From contig NZ_RZNY01000021.1 of assembly GCF_003994475.1 (NCBI RefSeq), positions 1 through 64,000 of the forward strand: a stretch of 64,000 nt of DNA, in the 5' to 3' direction. Positions 56,910 to 64,000 of the stretch are shown piece after piece (within the stretch, counting starts at the first letter, position 1; each line of letters begins with the position of its first letter). Position numbers and translations under genes: made by a program. The notes under the pieces were generated by a model that made no database searches, was not told the DNA's origin, and saw only the letters and a list, made by a program, of their open reading frames with translations. Source of the stretch: Paenibacillus anaericanus (GTDB lineage: Bacteria; Bacillota; Bacilli; Paenibacillales; Paenibacillaceae).

Positions 56910-57323
56910 ATGAGTAAGAATGTTAAAATGGGGCCGAACGCAACGATCAGCTGGGGGCAAGTAACCAGTCAACCGAGAGCATCTGATTTGGGTGGATTAA
57001 TGGACAATTCGCCCAAGTTGACATACATAGATGCTAATGGGATATATACTGGATCCCTTACAGCAGATCAGATTAGAGCTGGGAAGATTAGTGCTAATTA
57101 CATCAAGGGCGGAATAATCAGTGGAGTAGACATCGATGTTGAGAATGGAATTAAAGTTGGGAATACAATAACGGTAGGAAAGTCATTAGATCAAAGTTTG
57201 AAATCAATTAAGTTTACAAATTCATCTGGTATCACATGTAAAAGTGATGCTATGACGATTTCAGCAGATACTCTCCATTTTGCCTGTAGTAGTATTACTG
57301 GGATTACAGCGACGTTTGGATAA
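56910..57323 (+). CDS. Phage tail-fibre-like C-terminal fragment
   Basis: 137 residues from ATG 56910 (TTG 56904 is possible). The stretch YIDANGIYTGSLTADQIRAGKISANYIKGG is typical of the C-terminal part of phage tail/antireceptor proteins (DANGIYTG, ADQIRAGKI). It lacks the large N-terminal tail domains, so it may be a remnant or a small fibre. Follows the Ntn hydrolase by 7 bases. Confidence 0.6.
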   Translation: MSKNVKMGPNATISWGQVTSQPRASDLGGLMDNSPKLTYIDANGIYTGSLTADQIRAGKISANYIKGGIISGVDIDVENGIKVGNTITVGKSLDQSLKSIKFTNSSGITCKSDAMTISADTLHFACSSITGITATFG

Positions 57324-57440
57324 AAAAACAATAATACAGCCCTGAAAGTTTAGGTTGTATGAGATTACACCTGAACTTCAAGAAGCTTAAAACGAAATCC
57401 AGTTACAGAAAAAGATTAATAATTAGGAGTTGGATTATAT

Positions 57441-57641
57441 ATGAATACTTTAAATAAGCATGACTTCTTCTATTGCTATAGCTTGGAACTGTTTAAGTTT
57501 CTAAAATTCCAGAAGAATATTGATTACGTTTGCACAGCTTATCATGAGCGTACTCACAACAAGTTCTGGCAGTTTGCTGGTACAGATGAATTGCAAGATG
57601 CTATTAGTGAGTATAGAAAGTTAAATAAGAATGGTATATAA
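57441..57641 (+). CDS. Small protein, 66 residues (possibly DUF5659-like)
   Basis: MNTLNKHDFFYCYSLELF with a later HNKFWQFAGTDELQDAISEY. The FWxF/F..T.EL..A..EY pattern reminds me of DUF5659 proteins of Bacillus phages; this is tentative. AGGAG is 14 bases upstream, a little far. Confidence 0.45.
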   Translation: MNTLNKHDFFYCYSLELFKFLKFQKNIDYVCTAYHERTHNKFWQFAGTDELQDAISEYRKLNKNGI

Positions 57642-57657
57642 TAACGAGTGGAAAATA

Positions 57658-57775
57658 ACGGTATGTTTTAGTACCTAAGGAGAAAAATACGGTCTATTGT
57701 GGACTGTCACTGTGGAAAAACAAGGTCTGATTCGGACTGTCATCTAAGATAAAAACGGTCTGATTTGGTACTGAT
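57658..57775 (+). repeat. Four iteron-like repeats upstream of the Rep-like gene
   Basis: ACGGTCTGATTYGGACTGTCA-like units start at 57658, 57689, 57722 and 57755 (31, 33 and 33 bp apart, about three helical turns). Units 2 and 3 match 16 of 21; the outer two are more diverged. Typical of plasmid origin iterons. Confidence 0.6.
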
Positions 57776-57796
57776 TTTACACAGTATACAAAGAAA

Positions 57797-57828
57797 ACTT
57801 ATTACAAAGAATACTTATTACATAGAAG
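57797..57828 (+). repeat. Tandem 16-bp AT-rich repeats
   Basis: ACTTATTACAAAGAAT followed directly by ACTTATTACATAGAAG (14 of 16 identical), between the iterons and the Rep-like gene. Could be the AT-rich opening region of an origin. Confidence 0.5.
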
Positions 57829-57906
57829 TGACTCTCTGCGAGAGCTGGAAGGTATGTTTATTTTTTAATTTAATTGGTTTGGTTATTATTCATGGAGGTT
57901 ATTTTA

Positions 57907-59229
57907 ATGGCAAAGAACGATGAAAGATTTATACCTGTTGCTAATGCATTTTTTGATCGAGACGGAAAGTCTAAATTGAATCCAAGGGAACTTTATTTAT
58001 ATTCCTATTTACATGCTATGAGATCGTTTATGTATATAGATTATACTATCACAAATCTGGGTTTATTATCGTCTCAGGTTCATTTTGTTAAGAAAGACAA
58101 AGACAATAGAAAGTATATTTGTGAAGCTTTGACATCGTTGAGAGATAAGAAAATCTTGATATTCGATGACGTTGATATTAGAAAGGAAAAATGCATTGAG
58201 ATACGTTTCAAGACCTTTATTAGAGGTTATGAGAAAATACCTTATTCATTTTTTAATAATACAACTGGCATCGAAGAATATATGGTTCTATGTGCTATCA
58301 AGATACGTAAGAGAGCAATTTCTTTTGATGAGTGGGCATGTATTTTAGATTGTTCATCAAAACATGCCAAGACGAAAATACTTGAGATGGTATCCATTGG
58401 AATAATCAATGTTAGTAATGGCAAGTATTATGTCAATGATCAGGGTGAGTGGCGGCAAGAAACTAATGAATATGAAGTTAATGATGACTTCACACCAGAA
58501 GATGATGACAATGATGATGATTTAGTTATTGATTCAGTTGAGGAAGAAACTAGATCAAACAATTGGGGCAAAACAGGTGCAAAGTTAACTGATAAGGACT
58601 TTTACATATATCTAACATCAAAGGATAATAAGTTTAGAACTAAATGTGAAAATATCATTAATAAGCTTGAGAATCCTACAAAGCTAGGTAGTAAGCCTTT
58701 TGACTTCACGAGAATGAGAGACATGGCACAGAAACGAATCGATGATGAATCAAGGGGAAAGAAGCAGTCAGACGAAAAAGAATTTGTAGAACAATCACAA
58801 AATACTGTTGTTCGTCTAAAGTCTAATGAACTTGTTGAATTTAATGATGGCATTAACATAAGCGATGTAAGAGAAATATTATATGCAACTTATAATGAGG
58901 ATACTTACCATCAATATGTTAAATCATTTAGCATCAATGATCTGTTGGATGGTTGTTACGCTGAAACAAAGCAATCAGTAAGAGAACAATTATCGTCAAT
59001 GATTAAAGAATCTAAATTTGATGATGAAATGAAACGTCAAATTAGGTCTTTTAGAGACGCAATTGTATCAAAAAATAATAAACAAAGGCGTTATGATGAA
59101 GAGTGGGAACGCGATGAATTTAGCTTTGATGGTCAAAATATGTCAAATCTAAGTTTACAAAGTCGTATTCGCAATCAGAATGTTGAAAACAAGAAGAATA
59201 AGAGTGATCTTTCTGACTTCTTGGATTGA
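57907..59229 (+). CDS. Candidate plasmid-type replication initiator
   Basis: 440 residues from ATG 57907 (GGAGG eight bases upstream). No motif gives certainty. The N-terminal FIPVANAFFDRDGKSKLNPRELYLYSYL looks like the RepA-N type lead-in (LPKxLF, then SxxAxLLYxLL), followed by two winged-helix-like parts up to about residue 190. The middle is acidic (DDDNDDDL) and the C-terminus is charged and low-complexity. Iterons directly upstream and a partition-type actin downstream support a replication role. Alternative: a DnaD-like phage protein. Confidence 0.5.
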   Translation: MAKNDERFIPVANAFFDRDGKSKLNPRELYLYSYLHAMRSFMYIDYTITNLGLLSSQVHFVKKDKDNRKYICEALTSLRDKKILIFDDVDIRKEKCIEIRFKTFIRGYEKIPYSFFNNTTGIEEYMVLCAIKIRKRAISFDEWACILDCSSKHAKTKILEMVSIGIINVSNGKYYVNDQGEWRQETNEYEVNDDFTPEDDDNDDDLVIDSVEEETRSNNWGKTGAKLTDKDFYIYLTSKDNKFRTKCENIINKLENPTKLGSKPFDFTRMRDMAQKRIDDESRGKKQSDEKEFVEQSQNTVVRLKSNELVEFNDGINISDVREILYATYNEDTYHQYVKSFSINDLLDGCYAETKQSVREQLSSMIKESKFDDEMKRQIRSFRDAIVSKNNKQRRYDEEWERDEFSFDGQNMSNLSLQSRIRNQNVENKKNKSDLSDFLD

Positions 59230-59303
59230 AATATGAAAGAAATTATTGCCACTACGATCCAATAGTTGATTGTGGTGGCAATGTTATATATCGATATAGT
59301 ATG

Positions 59304-59365
59304 GTTATAGTTCTTGTTATAGGTATATGTTATAGGGTGTGTCATAATTATAGTATAGGTTATAG
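59304..59365 (+). repeat. GTTATAG repeat cluster
   Basis: GTTATAG at 59304, 59316, 59329 and 59359, and ATTATAG at 59347; spacings 12, 13, 18 and 12 bp. Short clustered repeats near Rep and ParM-like genes may be a partition site or second iteron set. Confidence 0.45.
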
Positions 59366-59517
59366 GAAGGAACTCTAATACAACTTTAGCGAAGGTGTAG
59401 ATTAAGTGAGGGGAAGATATTACGATGCTGTTTTATTCCGGCTCAATAATAATGGGGGTGCTGAACGAACTCTGTCATTGTTACGTTTCGCTTACGCTAC
59501 ACTTCACAACGCCAGAC

Positions 59518-59560
59518 CTGCCGCACCACCCCCGCGCTAGCGCGCTCCCCCTCACGGCAG
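59518..59560 (+). other. GC-rich nested hairpin (possible ori, oriT or strong stop)
   Basis: Outer arms CTGCCG (59518-59523) and CGGCAG (59555-59560) enclose a perfect 12-bp palindrome CGCGCTAGCGCG (59533-59544) flanked by C tracts. The surroundings are AT-rich. A T7 run follows about 10 bases later. Confidence 0.45.
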
Positions 59561-59832
59561 AACGAAATCTTTTTTTAGATGACTCTTACAGTTCGTCCAC
59601 TGTTACATACGCCGATACCAGATTAGATTTTTTCGAAATGACTGTAAATTACAAGTATAAATGACGTATGCCTTATTTATTCTTGTTTCGTATATATTTG
59701 TTGAAAACTTGAATATTCTCGATAAGACATCGTTAACATGTAGTTCATTGTGGTTATTATCATTATAATAAGCTAACGCTCTTATGTTATATAAGGGCTG
59801 CATAGAACAATAATAATAAGTTACATGAAACG

Positions 59833-59855
59833 ACTCCCCTTTTTGGGGAGTTTTT
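59833..59855 (+). terminator. Intrinsic terminator
   Basis: ACTCCCC, TTTTT loop, GGGGAGT, then a T run. It lies 70 bases before the metzincin-like gene. Confidence 0.85.
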
Positions 59856-59924
59856 CTGTTTTTACGGTGTCCATACATCGATCGAAGCATATGATAATCC
59901 CAACTTGTTGAATTGGAGTGGTGA

Positions 59925-60632
59925 ATGATGGGCAATATCAAGAAGGGTAAGGGATTCAAGTTTCCACCGATCAAGAGAGTGAAGATATCTGCTACTTATA
60001 AGAAGATTCAGGTCTCCGTTCCAGATGCTCCTGTGAGTGAAGTGTTGCCCGATAGGATTACATTCTACGTGGATAATAGGTTTACCACTAAACAAGTGAA
60101 TCGGATTAGGCAGATGATCGGTGTAGTTCTTAACAATTGGAGAAATCATTTCGATGAGTTGAACAACGGAGCGCACCGTTCTCGTTATCAAAACTGTGTC
60201 AATAAATATGCTCGATTTAATCTAGCGCCAGTCTGGTTTGACGAAAAGTTATCTAACGGATCTGCTGCCGCAGGAGTTCAGATGGATGGATTCACGACAA
60301 TGATTGCTGTTAATGGATTCGATAGGGCGGCAAAGGCATATATCATGTATCAAAAATCTGGTAGCTCCACAATTAAAGGTATGAATGCGTCAAACCCTGA
60401 AAAAGCCTCCCTATCCGTTACAATTAATGCAACAGCTCTCGACAATACAAGTGTATCCACGATATTTCTTGGAGGATCACTTCAACATGCTTGGCTACAT
60501 AGAGAAGGGTATCGTCATCCAATAGGTAAATACATATCGTATTTCGCAGGAGAGGCGAGTATGTGTGTAATGAGAGGTAATAATGATAAGACGAGTACGC
60601 CAGCTAACACATATACGAAATGGTTGGATTGA
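59925..60632 (+). CDS. Metzincin-like protein lacking the catalytic Glu
   Basis: 235 residues (ATG 59925; 59928 also possible), GGAG seven bases upstream. No signal peptide. Residues 188-198 read HAWLHREGYRH: the zinc-ligand spacing of metzincins (HExxHxxGxxH), but with Ala189 in place of the catalytic Glu. Then ASMCVMRG (211-218) lies where a Met-turn would be. FLGGSLQ before the motif fits the active-site helix. The N-terminal third is basic. It is either a non-catalytic metal-binding relative or an enzyme with altered chemistry; family otherwise unrecognised. Confidence 0.6.
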   Translation: MMGNIKKGKGFKFPPIKRVKISATYKKIQVSVPDAPVSEVLPDRITFYVDNRFTTKQVNRIRQMIGVVLNNWRNHFDELNNGAHRSRYQNCVNKYARFNLAPVWFDEKLSNGSAAAGVQMDGFTTMIAVNGFDRAAKAYIMYQKSGSSTIKGMNASNPEKASLSVTINATALDNTSVSTIFLGGSLQHAWLHREGYRHPIGKYISYFAGEASMCVMRGNNDKTSTPANTYTKWLD

Positions 60633-60728
60633 TAAATTAAGTAATGAAGTATTTCAAATTGAGTGCGAGAATTATTTGTACTGTCAATTTCTCTTCAAAT
60701 TTAATGTCTCATATGAGTAGACTCTCTT

Positions 60729-60788
60729 GGGACAAAATGGACATGCAGTGTTATCAGTGGTTTGGTGTGTCCCGTATGCATGTCCCAT
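60729..60788 (+). promoter_or_regulatory. res-like recombination site before the resolvase
   Basis: Two forward GGGACA-type half-sites (60730 and 60740, the second within GGACATGCA) and two inverted TGTCCC (60769 and 60782, the second in TGCATGTCCC). This forms a compound inverted repeat ending about 55 bp before the resolvase ATG, the usual position of res. Confidence 0.6.
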
Positions 60789-60841
60789 ATATAGTGGTAC
60801 AATATGGTTAGATAATACATATTGGAACGAGGTTGATGTAG

Positions 60842-61438
60842 ATGATATACGGATATGCGAGAGTCAGTAGCGTTGGTCAGAATTTAGATGTACAGTTTAA
60901 ACAATTACAAGATTATGGCTGTGGCAAAATATTTAAAGAGAAAGTTAGTGGTAGGACTAGAGAGCGAAAGGAACTGCAAGCGATGCTTGCAAGTGCAAGT
61001 GAAGGAGACACAATAGTAGTTCCAAAGCTTGATCGTCTGGCACGGAGTACAAGAGACGCACTAACAATTATTGATGATCTGAATAAACGTAAGATAGCTC
61101 TTGTTATTTTAAATATGGGTGGAGATGTTGTTAATACGGCAACTGCTATTGGGAAGCTCCTTATAACTGTACTAAGTGGTATTGCAGAATTTGAAGCTGA
61201 CATGACTAAAGAAAGGCAGACTGAGGGTATTGCAGAAGCCAAATTAAGAGGTGTTTATAAGGGGCGCCCAAAGAAATATACGGGTAAACATAGCGGATTG
61301 AATCATGCCATTGATTTATTTGTGAATAGGAATACTAATAAGTATACAGTAAAGCAGATATGTGAAATTACCAAAATAGGACGCAGTACACTGTATCGGG
61401 AGTTACAGGAACGTGGACTACAAGAAGCTGTGATTTGA
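60842..61438 (+). CDS. Serine resolvase (Tn3/resolvase family)
   Basis: 198 residues. Catalytic S9 in YGYARVSS, then KLDRLARSTRDAL, AEFEADMTKERQTEGI and a C-terminal helix-turn-helix VKQICEITKIGRSTLYREL. Such small resolvases resolve dimers of plasmids or transposons, here probably at the res-like site just upstream. Confidence 0.93.
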   Translation: MIYGYARVSSVGQNLDVQFKQLQDYGCGKIFKEKVSGRTRERKELQAMLASASEGDTIVVPKLDRLARSTRDALTIIDDLNKRKIALVILNMGGDVVNTATAIGKLLITVLSGIAEFEADMTKERQTEGIAEAKLRGVYKGRPKKYTGKHSGLNHAIDLFVNRNTNKYTVKQICEITKIGRSTLYRELQERGLQEAVI

Positions 61439-61451
61439 ATAGGAATATAAC

Positions 61452-61592
61452 ATGTTAAAGTATCAATCGAAAAATAAAGATCATGAATGTTATGTGAAAG
61501 GTAACCCTTGCGAGGAAGGCTTCTGTTTGTATGAGCTTATACATACAGTTTATTCTGGATCCATGTTCAGCGGACATGATTCTTCGTTATAG
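61452..61592 (+). CDS. Possible 46-residue Cys-containing ORF
   Basis: ATG start with AGGA about 8 bases upstream. Encodes three cysteines (C13, C20, C25) in HECYVKGNPCEEGFC. Too short to judge by codon use. Confidence 0.3.
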   Translation: MLKYQSKNKDHECYVKGNPCEEGFCLYELIHTVYSGSMFSGHDSSL

Positions 61593-61634
61593 CAAGCCAA
61601 TTCAAGAAGATACGCTGTTTGAGGTTGAGGCTTA

Positions 61635-61672
61635 TTTAACAATAGCCACTCTTATGAGTGGCTATTGTTAAA
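61635..61672. terminator. Perfect 17-bp hairpin
   Basis: TTTAACAATAGCCACTC pairs perfectly with its complement around TTAT. No clear T run on the plus strand; could be a terminator by stem strength or a regulatory structure. Confidence 0.5.
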
Positions 61673-62051
61673 TGTGGGGGATATTTTTTACTTTTTGATG
61701 TTATATTGCGTCTGTATAAGAGAGTAGCACATCTGTCGAACGAATAAGTTGCTTTTTGTAAAAAAATATGGAAAATTACTCATGTATATGATAGTATTGC
61801 TAAAAATATCATAATAACCAAATTATACTATATCAATATTTATCACTCTTGTAAACACTTTTTGTGAGAGACTAGTAGATTGAAATAATGCTATTAATTA
61901 GAGAGCTAAAATGTTTCATATTGTTCAATTTCAATGCCTATCTTTTGGCTTTTGAGTCAATAGAGAATGCTTTATTGATTTGTAAAAGTTAAGTAATCCT
62001 ATAAAAGTTATGCTTGGTTGGTGATTATTTAATGAATACAGGGGTGAGAGT

Positions 62052-63089
62052 ATGACGGATTATCAAAAAAAAGCATTAAACGCTCAAATAATCGCTATTG
62101 ATCATGGGAACGGTTATGTTAAAGGGTACACTAGCGAAAAAAAACTGCTTCTACCTAATCAATTTATCCGAAAGGATTTATTGTTATCAAAACCATATTT
62201 TGATTTAGACGAGTACACATCTATTAAATTTGAGAATGAGACGTACTTCTGGGGGAAGAACATCTGTATGGAACTAAACCCAATAAGTACTTTTTCTCTC
62301 CATGATCGTTACATTCAAAAACCATACAAGTTGTTATCTGAGTTCACTCTCGCTGAAATGGCAGAAGATCATAATGAATTGATTGTAGTCACTGGTGTTC
62401 CTTCAGATCAGATTAGAACAAGAGAAGTAGGTGACCTTAAGAAAGTGTTTGAGGGAATGCATGAAATGAAAGTCAATGGCTGTAAGAAATTTATTGAGGT
62501 GAAAGATGTATATATACTTACACAGCCACTTGGAACATTTCTGTATATCTACCTCGATGATGAAGGTAACATTGTTGATCCAGACATCGAAGAAGAACAT
62601 GTTGGTATCATTGATGTTGGTGCTGGAACGTTTAATTTAGATGGTATTCATAGGATGAAGGCAGTATATGAAGATCGTGACACTTTTGCTGAGGGATTGT
62701 TCAAGGTTTACAGACGTATCTCTGACTACATAAACAAAGAGTATCCAGAAGCTAAGGCTACTCCGAAGCTTGTAGAGTTACAGTTCCTTGGAGATAATCT
62801 TGAGTCATATCGGGTGTCCAAGCGTGTATCGATAGATATAAAAAAGATTAAAGATATCGTGTTCAACGAATATATAGATGACATCATTCCTAAGATCAAT
62901 CAGCTCTGGACAAGACGTTCTAAATTTGATCGAATCCTTCTTACTGGTGGCGGAGCTACACCTCTTGCACCTTACCTTCTCAACTGGGAAAGGGATATCG
63001 AAGTTCCTAATGTAGAGAACTGTCAACTCACTAATGCTATTGGCTTTTATAGATTCGGAGTGGCTAAAGTAAATAATCGAATAGAGTAG
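62052..63089 (+). CDS. ParM/Alp-like actin-family segregation protein
   Basis: 345 residues. Actin-like ATPase: phosphate-1 loop IAIDHGNGYVKGY, phosphate-2 loop GIIDVGAGTFNLDG and adenosine motif LLTGGGATPL. This is the pattern of plasmid partition actins that push sister plasmids apart. GGGGTGAG precedes the ATG. Translation stops at TAG 63087-63089, but the same frame stays open for 43 more codons. No ParR-like gene is obvious. Confidence 0.85.
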   Translation: MTDYQKKALNAQIIAIDHGNGYVKGYTSEKKLLLPNQFIRKDLLLSKPYFDLDEYTSIKFENETYFWGKNICMELNPISTFSLHDRYIQKPYKLLSEFTLAEMAEDHNELIVVTGVPSDQIRTREVGDLKKVFEGMHEMKVNGCKKFIEVKDVYILTQPLGTFLYIYLDDEGNIVDPDIEEEHVGIIDVGAGTFNLDGIHRMKAVYEDRDTFAEGLFKVYRRISDYINKEYPEAKATPKLVELQFLGDNLESYRVSKRVSIDIKKIKDIVFNEYIDDIIPKINQLWTRRSKFDRILLTGGGATPLAPYLLNWERDIEVPNVENCQLTNAIGFYRFGVAKVNNRIE

Positions 63090-63221
63090 CAAAGAAGAAA
63101 AGTTCAATCGCTTGATACAGATGGTAATGCTGTAGGAGTAAATCACAGCCTTGATTTCTACGAGACTGTCAACGAGGACATAGTCGCTGTAATGGATAAA
63201 GAACAGATGTTGCTCGAGTAA
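63090..63221 (+). other. In-frame open extension behind the ParM-like amber stop
   Basis: The ParM-like frame continues after TAG for 43 sense codons to TAA (63219-63221), with ordinary composition (VNHSLDFYETVNEDIVAVMD). There is no start codon or ribosome site for a separate gene near its beginning. It could be readthrough, a mutated C-terminus, or a degenerated small gene. Confidence 0.4.
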
Positions 63222-63290
63222 ATAGGGATTTAACCTATAAAGAGACATTAGAAGTTAGAAATGGGAAAATTGTTATAAGGAGATAAGGAA

Positions 63291-64000
63291 ATGGGGAAGT
63301 TCGATAAGATTGACGAACTAAAGAAGCTGTTTGATCTGTACAGACCGCTTCCGAAAGCAGCACTCAAAAGTCTCCAGAGTGCAATAGCAGTTGATATGAC
63401 ATATAACTCTAATGCAATTGAAGGTAACACTCTGACACTATCAGAGACTAAAGTAGTCGTTGAAGATGGCATCGCTATTGGTGGCAAGACTGTCAGAGAA
63501 CACCTTGAAGCATTGAACCATTATGAAGCAATTGAATATGTTGAGTCGATAGTTGATGATGCTGAGGTTGGTGAAGATACAATAAAGAACATTCATTATC
63601 TCATCATGAAAGGAATCGACAAGGAAGCAGCTGGATCGTATCGGATTGCCAACGTAATAATATCTGGCAGTGAACATGTGCCACCGAACCACATACAAGT
63701 TCCTGCTGAAATGGAGAAGCTAATCTCATGGTATGATGAAGCTAAAATGTATCTACATCCTGTCGAACTTGCAGTACAGTTTCATTTTAAGCTTGTATAT
63801 AATCACCCTTTTAGAGATGGCAATGGACGAACAGCTAGACTCTTGATGAACCTGATACTAATGCAATTCGGATATCTCCTAGTAATCGTGAAGGTGAGCG
63901 AGAGAGTCAAATATATTAATGCTTTGGAGAAAGCAAGTACAACAGGGAATGTGGGAGATTTATTGAAGCTGATAATTGAATACGTTGAAGAGAGTTTCAA
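63291..64000 (+). CDS. Fic-domain protein (partial, cut by window end)
   Basis: At least 236 residues, open to the end of the window. The Fic motif HPFRDGNGRTAR is complete (H172), so AMP- or other nucleotide transfer to a target hydroxyl is plausible. S40-N-A-I-E44-G45 near the N-terminus is the inhibitory-helix motif of class II Fic proteins, which restrains the active site. ATG with AAGGAG eight bases upstream. Such proteins sit on many mobile elements, either as regulators or toxins. Confidence 0.9.
   Translation, partial: MGKFDKIDELKKLFDLYRPLPKAALKSLQSAIAVDMTYNSNAIEGNTLTLSETKVVVEDGIAIGGKTVREHLEALNHYEAIEYVESIVDDAEVGEDTIKNIHYLIMKGIDKEAAGSYRIANVIISGSEHVPPNHIQVPAEMEKLISWYDEAKMYLHPVELAVQFHFKLVYNHPFRDGNGRTARLLMNLILMQFGYLLVIVKVSERVKYINALEKASTTGNVGDLLKLIIEYVEESF

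Larger units (their letters stand above)
59230..59924. other. Non-coding region between Rep-like gene and metzincin-like gene
   Basis: About 695 bases. A dyad at 59245-59282 (ATTGCCAC/GTGGCAAT) closes the Rep-like gene. Then come the GTTATAG repeat cluster, the GC-rich nested hairpin and a terminator at 59833. No convincing gene; the frames there lack ribosome sites. Confidence 0.5.
61439..62051. other. Intergenic region before the ParM-like gene
   Basis: About 610 AT-rich bases. Contains the small ORF at 61452, the 17-bp hairpin at 61635-61672, and a 7-bp inverted repeat TATGATA/TATCATA (61787-61793, 61807-61813). A ParM centromere would be expected here, but no array of repeats is obvious. 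Confidence 0.5.
54477..64000. mobile_element. Plasmid-like integrative element at guaA (left part)
   Basis: Runs from the guaA 3' end to beyond the window. Evidence: repeated guaA end, tyrosine integrase as first gene, AT-rich sparse coding, a Rep-like gene with iterons, a serine resolvase with res-like site, a ParM-like actin, and small phage-related genes. No conjugation genes are visible. The right boundary is unknown. Confidence 0.7.

Noticed and set aside
57797..57828. DnaA boxes in the tandem repeats
   Set aside because: TTATTACA does not match the TTATCCACA consensus closely enough.
59425..59664. 79-codon frame in the non-coding part of the element
   Set aside because: It runs through the GC-rich hairpin and has a Pro/His-rich, unnatural translation without family signal.
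59603..60191. Two minus-strand frames near 59.6-60.2 kb
   Set aside because: They overlap the terminator and the metzincin-like gene and have no ribosome sites.
62805..63248. 147-codon frame on the minus strand
   Set aside because: Antisense to the ParM-like gene; the plus-strand gene has clear nucleotide-binding motifs.

Overview
The window looks like chromosomal DNA of a Paenibacillus-type member of the Bacillales. The genes have strong AGGAGG ribosome sites and frequent TTG/GTG starts. Two gene orders match Bacillus: a gsaB-type aminomutase beside bcp, and MoxR ATPase / DUF58 / transglutaminase / guaA. Surface proteins carry SLH or copper-amine-oxidase-like stalk domains, as is usual in Paenibacillus. 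No rRNA, tRNA or CRISPR array was seen.

Layout. 1-7200: a superoxide dismutase with an extra N-terminal helical domain, two alpha/beta hydrolases, an IclR regulator, a crystallin-like small protein, and a GntR regulator with a membrane partner. 7424-14621: one tight operon with a complete peptide/nickel-type ABC importer followed by a PLP aminotransferase and an amidohydrolase, probably for uptake and breakdown of a peptide-like compound. 14703-24194: housekeeping genes (aconitase, amidase, Ddl, UvsE, FabI, inositol monophosphatase family, methyltransferase). 24450-41947: a carbohydrate locus with two GH65 phosphorylases and beta-phosphoglucomutase, a YesM/YesN-type two-component system, a sugar ABC importer, and a 1658-residue SLH-anchored GH85 endo-beta-N-acetylglucosaminidase. 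42109-54502: GNAT, hemL/gsaB, LCP protein, bcp, DedA, polysaccharide deacetylase, the MoxR/DUF58/transglutaminase set and guaA.

54503-64000 is different: AT-rich, loosely packed accessory DNA starting immediately after guaA. It holds a tyrosine integrase, an XRE regulator, an HslV-like Ntn hydrolase, a tail-fibre-like protein, a candidate replication protein preceded by about 33-bp-spaced iterons, a protein with a metzincin-spaced HxxxHxxGxxH motif lacking the catalytic Glu, a serine resolvase with a res-like site, a ParM-like actin and a Fic protein cut by the window end. A short sequence from the guaA 3' end is repeated 110 bp downstream. I read this as a plasmid-like integrative element inserted at guaA; its right end is outside the window.

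The main regulatory observation is a 17-bp dyad, 16/17 identical, lying between promoter and Shine-Dalgarno of both the IclR gene (2619-2635) and acnA (17444-17460). This suggests a shared operator or a shared leader hairpin. The GntR gene has a perfect 16-bp-arm palindrome over its -10 box.
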